From: Ruminococcus flavefaciens MA2007
Lineage (GTDB): Bacteria; Bacillota; Clostridia; Oscillospirales; Ruminococcaceae
DNA: 64,000 nt
Reading direction: 5' to 3'
NCBI RefSeq assembly: GCF_000621845.1
Contig: NZ_JHXF01000016.1
Span: 22,701 to 86,700 of the forward strand
Positions 14,916 through 23,123 of this stretch are shown here, in pieces. The stretch's first letter is position 1, and each line of letters begins with the position of its first letter. The position numbers and the translations under genes were made by a program. The notes below the pieces were generated by a model, which searched no databases, was not told the DNA's origin, and saw nothing but the letters and a program-made list of their open reading frames with translations.

Positions 14916-16514
14916 TTATTCTTCATCTTCTTTTTTGCGAAGCATTCCTGATTTTGTCAAAGCAAACGCACCTGCAACTGTAAGTGCAATTGCTGCGGCA
15001 ATAGTTCCTGTCATTACCGTTGAATTGTTGCCTGTTTGTGGGAGGCTGACCGGGCTTTTGTCTGAGTGGAGCTCGCCTGTGCCTGTGTCAGGATCAAGAA
15101 TGTATGCGTCATAAGGATTCTTGTTTTCGCCGTAAAGCGCTACAGTTACCGAATCATCTGCATTTATCATCGGCAGTGTATTTGCAGGTCTGATACCAGT
15201 CTTTTCCTCATAATCCTGTGCAGCCATGTCAGAGAGCTGTTCAACAGTGTACCTGCCGGGTTCTTCACGGCGAATAAAATGTGTCGGGCTGCCTTCCTGT
15301 TCTAAATAAATGTCATTGCAAGGACTTTCTTCTGGAGCTCTGAAGCCTGCATGGAAAGGCATTTCTCTGTTTTTGACAAGCTCAAGACCTATTATTTTTT
15401 CTTCATTCTCATTCAGCCAGTACACAGCCTGCAAAGTACCGAAATCGTTGCCGCCGGAATAGGAATATGTAAATCTGCCGTCTGTTCTGATATTGAGAAC
15501 ATTACAGCTTCCTTCGGTATCCTCATACCAGATACCTGCAACATCTGAAAAATCGTAGTTTTCAACTGCCATTATGTCGCGCCATTCGCCGTATTCATAG
15601 CTGCTTATCTTCCATTTGCCGTCATCAAATCTGAATTCTGCCTTGCCGTTGCCGAAAAGCTGATTTCCGCCGATTGTTAATGCTGAAAATCCGTCCATAG
15701 CAGGATCAAGAACAGCTATTCCGTACTCTGTTTCAAAACTGAAGAATGAACGTCCAACTGTTCTTACATAGAGCGAGCCGTTATATTCAGTGAAGCAGTA
15801 ATCGCATTCACTGATAAATCCGTCTCTGAGGTCGCCTGTAATAGTTTCAGAGATAAAGCTCTTGAAATCGGCGATAGTTTTGAATCGTTCGTCTGTTACA
15901 AGTACATGATCGTTTACAACAGCGTCAACCACAGTATACATCGGGCTTGCGTTCATAATAGCCATAATGGTATTGAAGTCTTTCATTCTTGAAATGGCTA
16001 CTTCTTTTTTGTCAGCAGTTTTTTCGTCTGAGCTCTCAGGAATAGCATTATTATCTGTGTTATCATTGCTCTGGGTGACTCGTACAAGCTGAGACATACC
16101 GCCGTTGCCTGTGATATAGACATCGCTGTCATTCTGGTGGCAGTAGCAGCCTGTATAGAAACCGTTATCGCCATAGAAAGAGAAATATGGTACACGGTAA
16201 TTGCCGCCGAATGTGTCAAACTCTAATTTTACTATACCGTTCTGAGTATTGCCCTCGATATCTGTGTATACGAATGTTCCGTCATCTTTTACGTCAATAA
16301 AGCCGCTGTCGATCAAGCTTGTTAAAACATTCTTTCCTTCTTCGGCTACCTGATATTTCCAATGACCGACGATATTGCTTATATCTGTTTTATCATCAGC
16401 TGATACAGCTGTGCTCGGTGCTGATGTTGGTTCAATATCGGCTGCAAATGCTGAAACTATCGGGAATGATGTTAACAGTGCAAGTGAAGCGATACAGGAA
16501 ATTATTTTTTTCAT
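14916..16514 (-). CDS. Sortase-anchored surface protein (LPXTG) of the two-component regulon
   Basis: Start ATG 16514 follows GGAGG; the product has 532 aa. A signal peptide (M-K-K-I-I-S-C ... A-F-A-A) is followed by a beta-rich domain (about residues 45-145, G-H-W-K-Y-Q ... T-G-N-G-G-M-S-Q) that recurs in the lipoprotein at 16691-17503. A central G-I-W-Y-E-D domain resembles part of the lipoprotein at 20384-21355. The C-terminus is L-P-Q-T-G-N-N, a hydrophobic helix and R-K-K-E-D-E-E: a standard sortase sorting signal. The promoter has the ATTACA-N4-TGTAAT operator at the fixed 27-base distance. Function is unknown; the role is probably envelope sensing or protection. Confidence 0.85.
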   Translation of the reverse strand: MKKIISCIASLALLTSFPIVSAFAADIEPTSAPSTAVSADDKTDISNIVGHWKYQVAEEGKNVLTSLIDSGFIDVKDDGTFVYTDIEGNTQNGIVKLEFDTFGGNYRVPYFSFYGDNGFYTGCYCHQNDSDVYITGNGGMSQLVRVTQSNDNTDNNAIPESSDEKTADKKEVAISRMKDFNTIMAIMNASPMYTVVDAVVNDHVLVTDERFKTIADFKSFISETITGDLRDGFISECDYCFTEYNGSLYVRTVGRSFFSFETEYGIAVLDPAMDGFSALTIGGNQLFGNGKAEFRFDDGKWKISSYEYGEWRDIMAVENYDFSDVAGIWYEDTEGSCNVLNIRTDGRFTYSYSGGNDFGTLQAVYWLNENEEKIIGLELVKNREMPFHAGFRAPEESPCNDIYLEQEGSPTHFIRREEPGRYTVEQLSDMAAQDYEEKTGIRPANTLPMINADDSVTVALYGENKNPYDAYILDPDTGTGELHSDKSPVSLPQTGNNSTVMTGTIAAAIALTVAGAFALTKSGMLRKKEDEE

Positions 16515-16576
16515 AATTATTACCTCCGTTTTATAATTGTCAGGTTTTATCGGGCTGTGTGCCTTTCTGTGATTAT

Positions 16577-16625
16577 ATGATAGCATATATTTTTCTCTCT
16601 GTGCTCAGAATTACAAAATTGTAAT
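16577..16625 (-). promoter_or_regulatory. Operator A and promoter of the LPXTG gene
   Basis: Palindrome ATTACAAAATTGTAAT at 16610-16625. Exactly 27 bases further along the minus strand is the -10 TATCAT (16582-16577). Gene start at 16514. Confidence 0.8.
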
Positions 16626-16633
16626 CGTACTGA

Positions 16634-16663
16634 ATAAAAAAAGGAACGGTCAAGACCGTTCCT
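16634..16663 (-). terminator. Terminator of the SH3 lipoprotein gene
   Basis: Perfect stem AGGAACGGTC-TT-GACCGTTCCT on the minus strand with a run of seven T. It insulates operator A from upstream transcription. Confidence 0.9.
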
Positions 16664-16690
16664 GAATTTATGGAGGCTGCAGTGCAGCTG

Positions 16691-17503
16691 TTATTTGATT
16701 CGTGTTATCTGTGACATACCGCCGTTGCCTGTCATATATACGTCGGAATGAGTATCATGGCAGTAACAGCCGATAAAGAACTTTTCGCCCTCATAGAAAG
16801 CAAAGAACGGAACACTGTCTGTGCCGCCGAATGTATCATAATCTACCTTTACCGTACCCGAATGGGAGTTGCCGTCAAGGTCGGTATAGACGTATGTACT
16901 GTCTGATTTTATATCGATTACGCCGTTGTCGGTCACTCCTGCTGTAATATTCATGCCTTCAGGAGCTATCTGGTATTTCCACTGACCAACAAGTTCGCTT
17001 ATATCAGTAATATAAGCCTGCATACCGTCTTTGGGTATCTCCTTGACATAATCTGCGCTTATATAACCTGTTTTGCCGTTATAGCTTGTGCAGTACCAGC
17101 CTGCTTTGCCGCATGAATAAACATCTATCTGTGTGTCCTTGGGTATAGAAGTTAAAATATCTGCTGTCGGAAACGGTTCTGCTCTCAGATTAAGGTCGCC
17201 GGAATCAGTAGCAACGTATCCGCCGAATAAACGGTCTCTTTCGTTTAAAACCAGCGTTTCCTTTTCAGCTTCCTTTGCAGTAGCCTTAGCATTATCCGAA
17301 GCTTTTTCCTGTTTTTTGTCTGCTGTCGAAGCGGCAGTTGTTGCTGCTGCTTTTTCATTTCCTGCTGCTGTAGTTGATACAGCAGATGTTGTTGCTGCAA
17401 CAGTCGTTACATTTTCAGAAGTTCCGCCTGTTTCTGTTTTTCCGCATGATACCATAGCTGACATCATTGTAAGTATTGCAAGACAAGTAATTATTTTTTT
17501 CAT
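16691..17503 (-). CDS. Lipoprotein with SH3b domain, two-component regulon
   Basis: The 270-aa product has a lipoprotein signal (lipobox A-M-V-S-C at residue 20), an Ala/Thr/Lys-rich linker, a bacterial SH3 domain at about 92-155 (G-D-L-N-L-R-A-E-P ... G-W-Y-C-T-S-Y-N-G-K-T-G-Y-I-S) and the same beta-rich C-terminal domain found in the LPXTG protein (G-Q-W-K-Y-Q-I-A ... T-G-N-G-G-M-S-Q). SH3b domains usually bind cell-wall peptides, so it should sit at the membrane and contact the wall. Operator B precedes it and a strong terminator follows. Confidence 0.85.
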   Translation of the reverse strand: MKKIITCLAILTMMSAMVSCGKTETGGTSENVTTVAATTSAVSTTAAGNEKAAATTAASTADKKQEKASDNAKATAKEAEKETLVLNERDRLFGGYVATDSGDLNLRAEPFPTADILTSIPKDTQIDVYSCGKAGWYCTSYNGKTGYISADYVKEIPKDGMQAYITDISELVGQWKYQIAPEGMNITAGVTDNGVIDIKSDSTYVYTDLDGNSHSGTVKVDYDTFGGTDSVPFFAFYEGEKFFIGCYCHDTHSDVYMTGNGGMSQITRIK

Positions 17504-17560
17504 AATAAACTCTCCTTTATTTTTCGTTCAGAGAAGCGATTGATCTCTGTTGACAATGTC

Positions 17561-17609
17561 ATTATAGCATATTGACAGAGATAGTGTTGTATAATTACAA
17601 ATTTGTAAT
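17561..17609 (-). promoter_or_regulatory. Operator B and promoter of the SH3 lipoprotein
   Basis: Palindrome ATTACAAATTTGTAAT (17594-17609), 27 bases, then -10 TATAAT (17566-17561) on the minus strand. It lies just after the response-regulator stop codon. Confidence 0.85.
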
Positions 17610-17622
17610 CGGAAAAAATTTT

Positions 17623-18309
17623 TCAGAACATAACTCGTCTTAAAACGTACTCGCCGTCAGAGGTAGACGCTATTTCATATGTGCTCATATCGTCCATATT
17701 CAGGTGTTTTTTCAGTCGGGAAATATTGACTCTTATTGTGTTTTTACTGTCCTCAACGTCGCAACCGTAGATGTTTTTGTATATCTCATGGTAGCTGATA
17801 CGCTCTCCTAACCGTGAAGCAAGCATATACAGTATCTGGAGCTCTCGCTGGGGCAGTGAGCACTCTGTGCCGTCAAGAGCGGCAGAGCCTGAAAAAAGGT
17901 CTACTGTAAGATAGGGCAGTTCTATCTTCGGGTGCTGGGGAGACTGCTTGACATTGCGGCGGAGCTGAGCCTCTATACGCGCCTTTAATACATTAAGGTC
18001 ATAGGGCTTGGTTATGTAGTCGTCGCCTCCGCTGCGGAAGCCCATTATCACGTCGTCATTTTCATCGCGGGCTGTAAGGAATATAACGGGAGCATTGGTT
18101 TTCTGTCTGAGTATCTTGCAGAAATCCATTCCGTCGCCGTCGGGAAGCATAACGTCAAGGAGTACAAGGTCGGGAACACATTCCTCCAGTTTGAATGCGG
18201 CAGTCTGCACCGAATCCGCACAATGAACGGTATATCCTTCATTTTCAAGGAATGAGCGGTTGATTCGCATGATATCGGAATCGTCTTCTACTAATAAAAT
18301 GTGTGACAT
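17623..18309 (-). CDS. OmpR/PhoB-family response regulator
   Basis: The 228-aa protein has a receiver domain with the acidic pair D9/D10, phosphoacceptor D52 (L-V-L-L-D-V-M-L-P-D-G-D-G), T79 and K101 (Y-I-T-K-P-Y-D), then a winged-helix domain at about 130-226 (L-P-Q-R-E-L-Q-I-L-Y-M-L, N-T-I-R-V-N-I-S-R-L-K-K-H-L). It is divergent from histidine kinase 1 with operator C between them. No other regulator is in the block, so it is the obvious candidate to bind the four ATTACA palindromes, although OmpR-type proteins more often use direct repeats. Confidence 0.93.
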   Translation of the reverse strand: MSHILLVEDDSDIMRINRSFLENEGYTVHCADSVQTAAFKLEECVPDLVLLDVMLPDGDGMDFCKILRQKTNAPVIFLTARDENDDVIMGFRSGGDDYITKPYDLNVLKARIEAQLRRNVKQSPQHPKIELPYLTVDLFSGSAALDGTECSLPQRELQILYMLASRLGERISYHEIYKNIYGCDVEDSKNTIRVNISRLKKHLNMDDMSTYEIASTSDGEYVLRRVMF

Positions 18310-18323
18310 AAAAACTCCCCCTG

Positions 18324-18372
18324 ATTACAGTTCTGTAATTTAGTTCACTTATAATAAAAAATATGGTATAAT
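18324..18372 (+). promoter_or_regulatory. Operator C and promoter of histidine kinase 1
   Basis: Palindrome ATTACAGTTCTGTAAT (18324-18339), 27 bases, then TATAAT (18367-18372). A -35-like TTCACT at 18344-18349 gives a 17-base spacer, so the palindrome sits just upstream of the -35 as for an activator. It is also only 14 bases from the response-regulator start codon. Confidence 0.85.
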
Positions 18373-18400
18373 GTATTCAGCCAATAAAGGAGGCGATAAC

Positions 18401-19936
18401 ATGAATAAAAAGAAATCAAAGCTTCGCCGTAAATTATTTGTATTGATATTGGTTTCCATGCTTTTTATTCTCATATGCATGATAGCTGTATTCGCATTCT
18501 TCACAAGTCATTTAAGAACACAGGAAAAAGACTCGCTTACTCAGTTTTCAAAGGATATGCAGGACTATTACTTTGAAGATCAGGTAATGATGCTGTACAA
18601 TACAAATCAGTATACTGTCGGACTTATCTCATATCTGACTGAAGAAAGGTTTTATCCCACCGATTCAGGTGCTGAATTTGAGGCGGAGATCGATCACATA
18701 ATGAACGTTTATTGTTCCACTATGAATATGGAGAATGAAGCGTCGCTTTATACGGATATAGTATTGTTTTACTATAATGATTTCTTTTACAGTCCCAGCG
18801 GTCAATCACGTACCCAAGCCGAAGAAATCCTTTCCGAACTGTTTTTTGACGAGCGCCGTCAGAGCGAAATAGGAAAATATCCCTTTCCTGACGGAATTAC
18901 ATGGTTAATGGAAAGCGGAGCGGATTATTCGACAATAAAAGCTGATGATTCCATTACAGCGATAGGAATAAATACAGTAAATTGTTTTGAAGCTCCATTA
19001 AAGATATGTGTCATCAAAAAACAGTATTATAACAAAGAAATAGATAATTATTCCAAGGTTTTTATAGATGAATATGCGGATAAAGCCAACAGATCCAGTA
19101 CCAGTGCACTGAAAAGAGCTCTTTTGATAATGGCTGCTGCATTGATAATGATGATCCTGCTATGTCTGTTCTATACCCGAAAAATAACAGGATATATTGC
19201 TGATCCGATCGAAATGGAACAACTCCGCGCACAGCAGGAGAAAGAGGCTCTTGAAGAAGCCAACCGAATGAAAACAGCCTTTCTCTCAGACGCTTCCCAC
19301 GAACTTAAAACGCCTCTTGCAGCGATGTCGGGTTATGCTCAGAATGCGGAAATGGACCTTGCAAACGGCGGCAGTACAGCTCTTGTACAGGAAAAACTCA
19401 AGCGTATCAGTTCCGAATCCAATCGCATGGCTCTCATGGTTACCCAGATACTTGACGCAACACGTATTGAGGAAGGACGAATGGTTCTTGAACTTGCTCC
19501 CTGCGATATTGAAAGCCTTGTGCGCGAGACCGTTGAGACTTATTTCGCAGTTCTGAACAAAAACAACAACCGCCTTGCACTCCGTATACCGCTTGAATTG
19601 CCAAAGGTCGAAGCCGACAGTTCGAGATTGCAGAGAGTATTCGTAAATCTCATCTCCAACGCCTTAAAGCACACTAAAAACGGTACAATACTCGTTAAGG
19701 CAGAGGAAGAAGACAGCTTCGTCAAAGTCACCGTAAAGGATACGGGAAGCGGTATCTCGGAAGAGGATATGCCTCATATCTGGGAGCGGTATTACAAGGG
19801 AAAGCACTCCGAAACAGGCACGGGACTTGGATTGTTCATATGCAAATTCATAATCGAGTCCCACGGCGGAAAGATATGGGCAGAAAGCGAAGTCGGCAAG
19901 GGTACGGCGTTTATGTTTACTTTGCCAATAAAATAA
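18401..19936 (+). CDS. Sensor histidine kinase 1
   Basis: Start ATG 18401 follows AGGAGG; 511 aa. One membrane helix at about 12-34, an extracellular sensor of about 210 residues unlike that of kinase 2, a second helix near 247-268 (L-L-I-M-A-A-A-L-I-M-M-I-L-L-C-L-F), then HisKA with H300 (D-A-S-H-E-L-K-T-P) and HATPase_c boxes N (N-L-I-S-N-A-L-K-H), G1 (D-T-G-S-G-I) and G2 (G-T-G-L-G-L-F-I-C). From H300 on it matches kinase 2 almost residue for residue. It should phosphorylate the response regulator at 17623. Confidence 0.93.
   Translation: MNKKKSKLRRKLFVLILVSMLFILICMIAVFAFFTSHLRTQEKDSLTQFSKDMQDYYFEDQVMMLYNTNQYTVGLISYLTEERFYPTDSGAEFEAEIDHIMNVYCSTMNMENEASLYTDIVLFYYNDFFYSPSGQSRTQAEEILSELFFDERRQSEIGKYPFPDGITWLMESGADYSTIKADDSITAIGINTVNCFEAPLKICVIKKQYYNKEIDNYSKVFIDEYADKANRSSTSALKRALLIMAAALIMMILLCLFYTRKITGYIADPIEMEQLRAQQEKEALEEANRMKTAFLSDASHELKTPLAAMSGYAQNAEMDLANGGSTALVQEKLKRISSESNRMALMVTQILDATRIEEGRMVLELAPCDIESLVRETVETYFAVLNKNNNRLALRIPLELPKVEADSSRLQRVFVNLISNALKHTKNGTILVKAEEEDSFVKVTVKDTGSGISEEDMPHIWERYYKGKHSETGTGLGLFICKFIIESHGGKIWAESEVGKGTAFMFTLPIK
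19267..19936 (+). repeat. Duplicated kinase core, copy 1
   Basis: About 670 bases nearly identical to 22393-23062. The encoded proteins differ by a single L/I in the compared part. Similarity stops at the join with the sensor domain and just past the stop codon. Confidence 0.9.
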
Positions 19937-20040
19937 GTATATTTTACATTATAACATATATAATCAAAAATAGCAACAACTGTATAAAAAAGTTGTTGTT
20001 AAATTAAGATTTCTGAAATTAATGGTTATTACATAATAAA

Positions 20041-20072
20041 ACAGCCTGTACGTTTCTGTACAGGCTGTTTTT
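20041..20072 (+). terminator. Terminator of histidine kinase 1
   Basis: Perfect eleven-base-pair stem ACAGCCTGTAC-GTTTCT-GTACAGGCTGT followed by TTTTGAT. Confidence 0.9.
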
Positions 20073-20097
20073 GATATATAAAATGGCAGTCCAATAA

Positions 20098-20364
20098 CCG
20101 TAATACTTATATAGAATTTTATGCTTATTATTGAGAGAACCCCTTTTGAAAAAAGGGCTTCTCTCAAACTCTCTCCCTAAAACTTTCGTTTTGTTTTTTC
20201 ACAGATAGGGCGCACCTGCATTTTGCAGGTCTTTTTTATTTATGGAGCGCCCTATCTGAGAAAAAACCAGATAAAAGTCTTTGGAAAGGGGTTCGGGGAA
20301 GAACCTTTCCTCAGAAAGGTTTTCCCCGATAAAAAACTATAAGTTCCTATATGAGTATCATGGT
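20098..20364. mobile_element. Miniature inverted-repeat element, copy 1 (in a terminator loop)
   Basis: About 267 bp with imperfect terminal inverted repeats of the form CCGTRATACTYATATAGRA and several internal hairpins (GAGAGAA.../...TTCTCTC; AGATAGGGCGC/GCGCCCTATCT). The flanks ATGGCAGT (20083-20090) and ACTGCCAT (20372-20379) are inverted repeats of each other, so the element sits in the loop of an earlier hairpin, probably the terminator of the gene at 20384. No coding capacity. Confidence 0.8.
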
Positions 20365-20383
20365 TAATGAACTGCCATTTTTA

Positions 20384-21355
20384 TTATCCGATCTTGCTGA
20401 AACCGACCTGACGGGCAGTGCCTTCTTTGCAGTCTTCCCAAAAGAGCGTACCGCCCTTGATATTGAATCTTGCAGTGCCGTCACTGTAAACCGTCACGGG
20501 CTCCAGAATATCACCGTTAGGTGCATGATCTGTTCTGCTCAGTGTTCCGCCGCCGGTGCATTCGATATATGTGCCGTCTTCACTGCATACGCAGCTGTAA
20601 TTCCACAGATAATCTGCAACTGCACTGTGTGCAGAAACCTCTGCGTTAATGGATTCGCGGTTCCTGCTTATCTGAATGTAATAATTATTGCCGTTCCATT
20701 GTGTTTCGCTTGCCCACTGTCCGATATACTCGTCAAATGGGTTTTCAGCTGTTACGGGAGTCTTGTTTTCCTCTGCGGGAGAATAGTCTCCTGACATGAC
20801 GAAGGATATTGCAGACGAATCAAAGCCCGAGCAGAGTCTCGGCGGCATATCATCTGACCAGCTCAGTCTGAAATCCTCCCATTTGCTGCCGTCTGCCTTG
20901 AAGAAACAGTACCATGCGTTAGAATGTGTGCCGTCAATGTCCTGTATCTCGATTTCGATTTTGCCGCATTCTTTTCCGCCGCCGCGGTACGCAAGCTCGT
21001 ATGAGCCGTCAGCATCGACAGTAAGAGTGCGTGGATCGAGGGCGTTTTCTTCATACCATGTACCGATTATAAGCATATAATCAGACTTGTTTATAGGTGA
21101 AGCACCGCTGCTTACAGGTGATCCTGCTGCTGTGTTGTTTTCATTTGCTTTGGTTTTAGCTTCGTTGGTGTTGCTCTTTGCACTTGTAGTGGTTGAAGCT
21201 GTTTTGCTTGCAGTTGAAGCAGCTATTGTTGATACAGCTGTTGAGGAAACTGTGACCTTTGATGATACTCCGCCGTTTTCGGAAGATGTACGTCCGCATG
21301 AAACTGTTGCGAACAGCATTGTAAGTATTGCAATATAAGAAACTATTTTTTTCAT
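20384..21355 (-). CDS. Lipoprotein of the two-component regulon
   Basis: The 323-aa product has a lipobox (A-T-V-S-C, Cys20), a Ser/Thr/Ala/Asn-rich linker to about residue 88 and two beta-rich domains that begin I-G-T-W-Y-E-E and I-G-Q-W-A-S-E. The first resembles the G-I-W-Y-E-D domain of the LPXTG protein. 'GxW' starts followed by antiparallel strands suggest a lipocalin-like or similar small barrel; that is inference. Operator D precedes it with the -10 exactly 27 bases away. Start ATG 21355 follows GGAG. Confidence 0.8.
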   Translation of the reverse strand: MKKIVSYIAILTMLFATVSCGRTSSENGGVSSKVTVSSTAVSTIAASTASKTASTTTSAKSNTNEAKTKANENNTAAGSPVSSGASPINKSDYMLIIGTWYEENALDPRTLTVDADGSYELAYRGGGKECGKIEIEIQDIDGTHSNAWYCFFKADGSKWEDFRLSWSDDMPPRLCSGFDSSAISFVMSGDYSPAEENKTPVTAENPFDEYIGQWASETQWNGNNYYIQISRNRESINAEVSAHSAVADYLWNYSCVCSEDGTYIECTGGGTLSRTDHAPNGDILEPVTVYSDGTARFNIKGGTLFWEDCKEGTARQVGFSKIG

Positions 21356-21407
21356 AATAATTCTCCTTTAATGATTTTTCATGACTGTTTATCATGTTTA
21401 CAATACT

Positions 21408-21489
21408 GTTATACCACATTCAGACATGAAATGCTGAAAAATTACAGATTTGTAATCCTATATACTTTGTTCTGAAAATATGGTATAAT
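21408..21489. promoter_or_regulatory. Operator D, bidirectional promoter region
   Basis: Palindrome ATTACAGATTTGTAAT (21441-21456) lies midway between two -10 hexamers: TATAAT (21484-21489) rightward for kinase 2 and TATAAC (21413-21408) leftward for the lipoprotein. Both are exactly 27 bases from the palindrome edge. Confidence 0.85.
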
Positions 21490-21532
21490 GTTCGTAATAA
21501 AAAATGTAAATTCCTTTAAGGAGCAAATATAT

Positions 21533-23062
21533 ATGAAAAAGAACTATTCCAAGAGCCGCTTGCTTAAAAGACGGCTTCTTATCGCATTTATTACCAGTCT
21601 TCTGACTGTTATCGGAATATGTACCGTAATTTTCAATGTTATGTATCATCAGGCATTGAACAGCGTGGATAAGCACTCCAGAGAGCTTGCCGATAAAACG
21701 GTCAATACTGTTTCTGAAGCATATTATCAGATGAATCTTTCAGCAGCACAGGGGACAATGTCTTTATTCGGCAGAAATATAGGTACTGAAATAAATGCGT
21801 ATGAGCAGCATTTCCGCAATCAGGAAGACCTTATCACATATGTGGCGCCAAGTGCGCAGCCGTATTTAAGGGATACCTGTCATTCAAGCGGTATTTTCTT
21901 TATACTTACAAATGACGGTATACAGGGCATAGATTTACAATATGGTGAAAGCTGCGATCAGCTTGCAGAAGAATTGTTTGAAACTCTTGATCAGATTGTT
22001 AAAGAAAATCCGGAATACTACGGATATTACCCGACTTTCAGAGATCATGTCTATAATCACCGCAAAACTCTCGGCGGAAATTACTTAAAAGCAGGAAAAG
22101 GTCAGATAATAGCATGGGATAACCTCATAAACTACTCGGAATACGACTTGTGTTACGGTATTATCGTAAATGAAGCCAATAACTGGCTCGTAGCACCTGT
22201 GAATGAAGTAACAAAAATCGAGTCTATCGCGCTCAACAGAAAATTAGATACTATATTCAGAAAATACGTTTATATAATGCTCGCTTCTATAGGCGGAGTC
22301 TTCCTGATGTTTATCATCATTTCCTTTATTCTTTCAAAGAAGCTTGCGGATCCTGTCGTTTCTGAGCATGATATGCTCGTAAAGGTAAACGAAATGAAGA
22401 CCGCGTTCCTCTCAGACGCTTCCCACGAATTGAAAACGCCTCTTGCAGCGATGTCGGGTTATGCTCAGAATGCGGAAATGGACCTTGCAAACGGCGGCAG
22501 TACAGCTCTTGTACAGGAAAAGCTCAAGCGTATCAGTTCCGAATCCAATCGCATGGCTCTCATGGTTACCCAGATACTTGACGCAACACGTATTGAGGAA
22601 GGACGCATGGTTCTTGAAATTGCTCCCTGCGATATTGAAAGCCTTGTGCGTGAGACCGTTGAGACCTATTTTGCAGTTCTGAACAAAAACAACAATCGTC
22701 TTGCACTTCGTATACCGCTTGAATTGCCAAAGGTCGAAGCCGACAGTTCAAGATTGCAGAGAGTATTCGTAAATCTCATCTCCAATGCCTTAAAGCACAC
22801 TAAAAACGGTACAATACTCGTTAAGGCAGAGGAAGAAGACAGCTTCGTCAAAGTCACCGTAAAGGATACGGGAAGCGGTATCTCGGAAGAAGATATGCCT
22901 CATATCTGGGAGCGCTATTACAAGGGTAAGCACTCCGAAACAGGCACGGGACTTGGATTGTTCATATGCAAATTCATAATCGAGTCCCACGGCGGCAAGA
23001 TATGGGCAGAAAGCGAAGTCGGCAAGGGCACGGCGTTTATGTTTACGTTGCCTATAAAATAA
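21533..23062 (+). CDS. Sensor histidine kinase 2
   Basis: Start ATG 21533 follows AAGGAG; 509 aa. Membrane helices at about 16-38 and 246-267 enclose an extracellular sensor of about 205 residues with no obvious similarity to that of kinase 1. H298 lies in D-A-S-H-E-L-K-T-P; N, G1 and G2 boxes are as in kinase 1. There is no HAMP domain of normal length between helix 2 and HisKA. With the kinase half copied from or converted by kinase 1, the two proteins should feed the same response regulator. No second regulator gene is present. Confidence 0.93.
   Translation: MKKNYSKSRLLKRRLLIAFITSLLTVIGICTVIFNVMYHQALNSVDKHSRELADKTVNTVSEAYYQMNLSAAQGTMSLFGRNIGTEINAYEQHFRNQEDLITYVAPSAQPYLRDTCHSSGIFFILTNDGIQGIDLQYGESCDQLAEELFETLDQIVKENPEYYGYYPTFRDHVYNHRKTLGGNYLKAGKGQIIAWDNLINYSEYDLCYGIIVNEANNWLVAPVNEVTKIESIALNRKLDTIFRKYVYIMLASIGGVFLMFIIISFILSKKLADPVVSEHDMLVKVNEMKTAFLSDASHELKTPLAAMSGYAQNAEMDLANGGSTALVQEKLKRISSESNRMALMVTQILDATRIEEGRMVLEIAPCDIESLVRETVETYFAVLNKNNNRLALRIPLELPKVEADSSRLQRVFVNLISNALKHTKNGTILVKAEEEDSFVKVTVKDTGSGISEEDMPHIWERYYKGKHSETGTGLGLFICKFIIESHGGKIWAESEVGKGTAFMFTLPIK
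22393..23062 (+). repeat. Duplicated kinase core, copy 2
   Basis: Partner of 19267-19936, same orientation. Only a few scattered synonymous differences are visible, which points to recent duplication or gene conversion. Confidence 0.9.
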
Positions 23063-23119
23063 GTAGATGACCGATTATTATAAGATGCATTACACCGCAT
23101 CATAACAAAAAGGGAACGC
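23062..23119 (+). repeat. Repeat of the recombinase 3' end
   Basis: Directly after the kinase 2 stop, about 57 bases match 14788-14841, which encodes the last codons of the serine recombinase and the first arm of its terminator. The match includes the spacer (CACCGCATCATA) and GGGAACGC. The second terminator arm follows beyond the miniature element at 23395. Confidence 0.8.
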
Positions 23120-23123
23120 ATAA

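Noticed and set aside
18291..18339. Operator C acting leftward on the response regulator with the same 27-nt spacing
   Set aside because: The position 27 bases left of the palindrome falls inside the regulator's coding sequence (TATTAG), so it cannot be its -10; any autoregulation must work differently.
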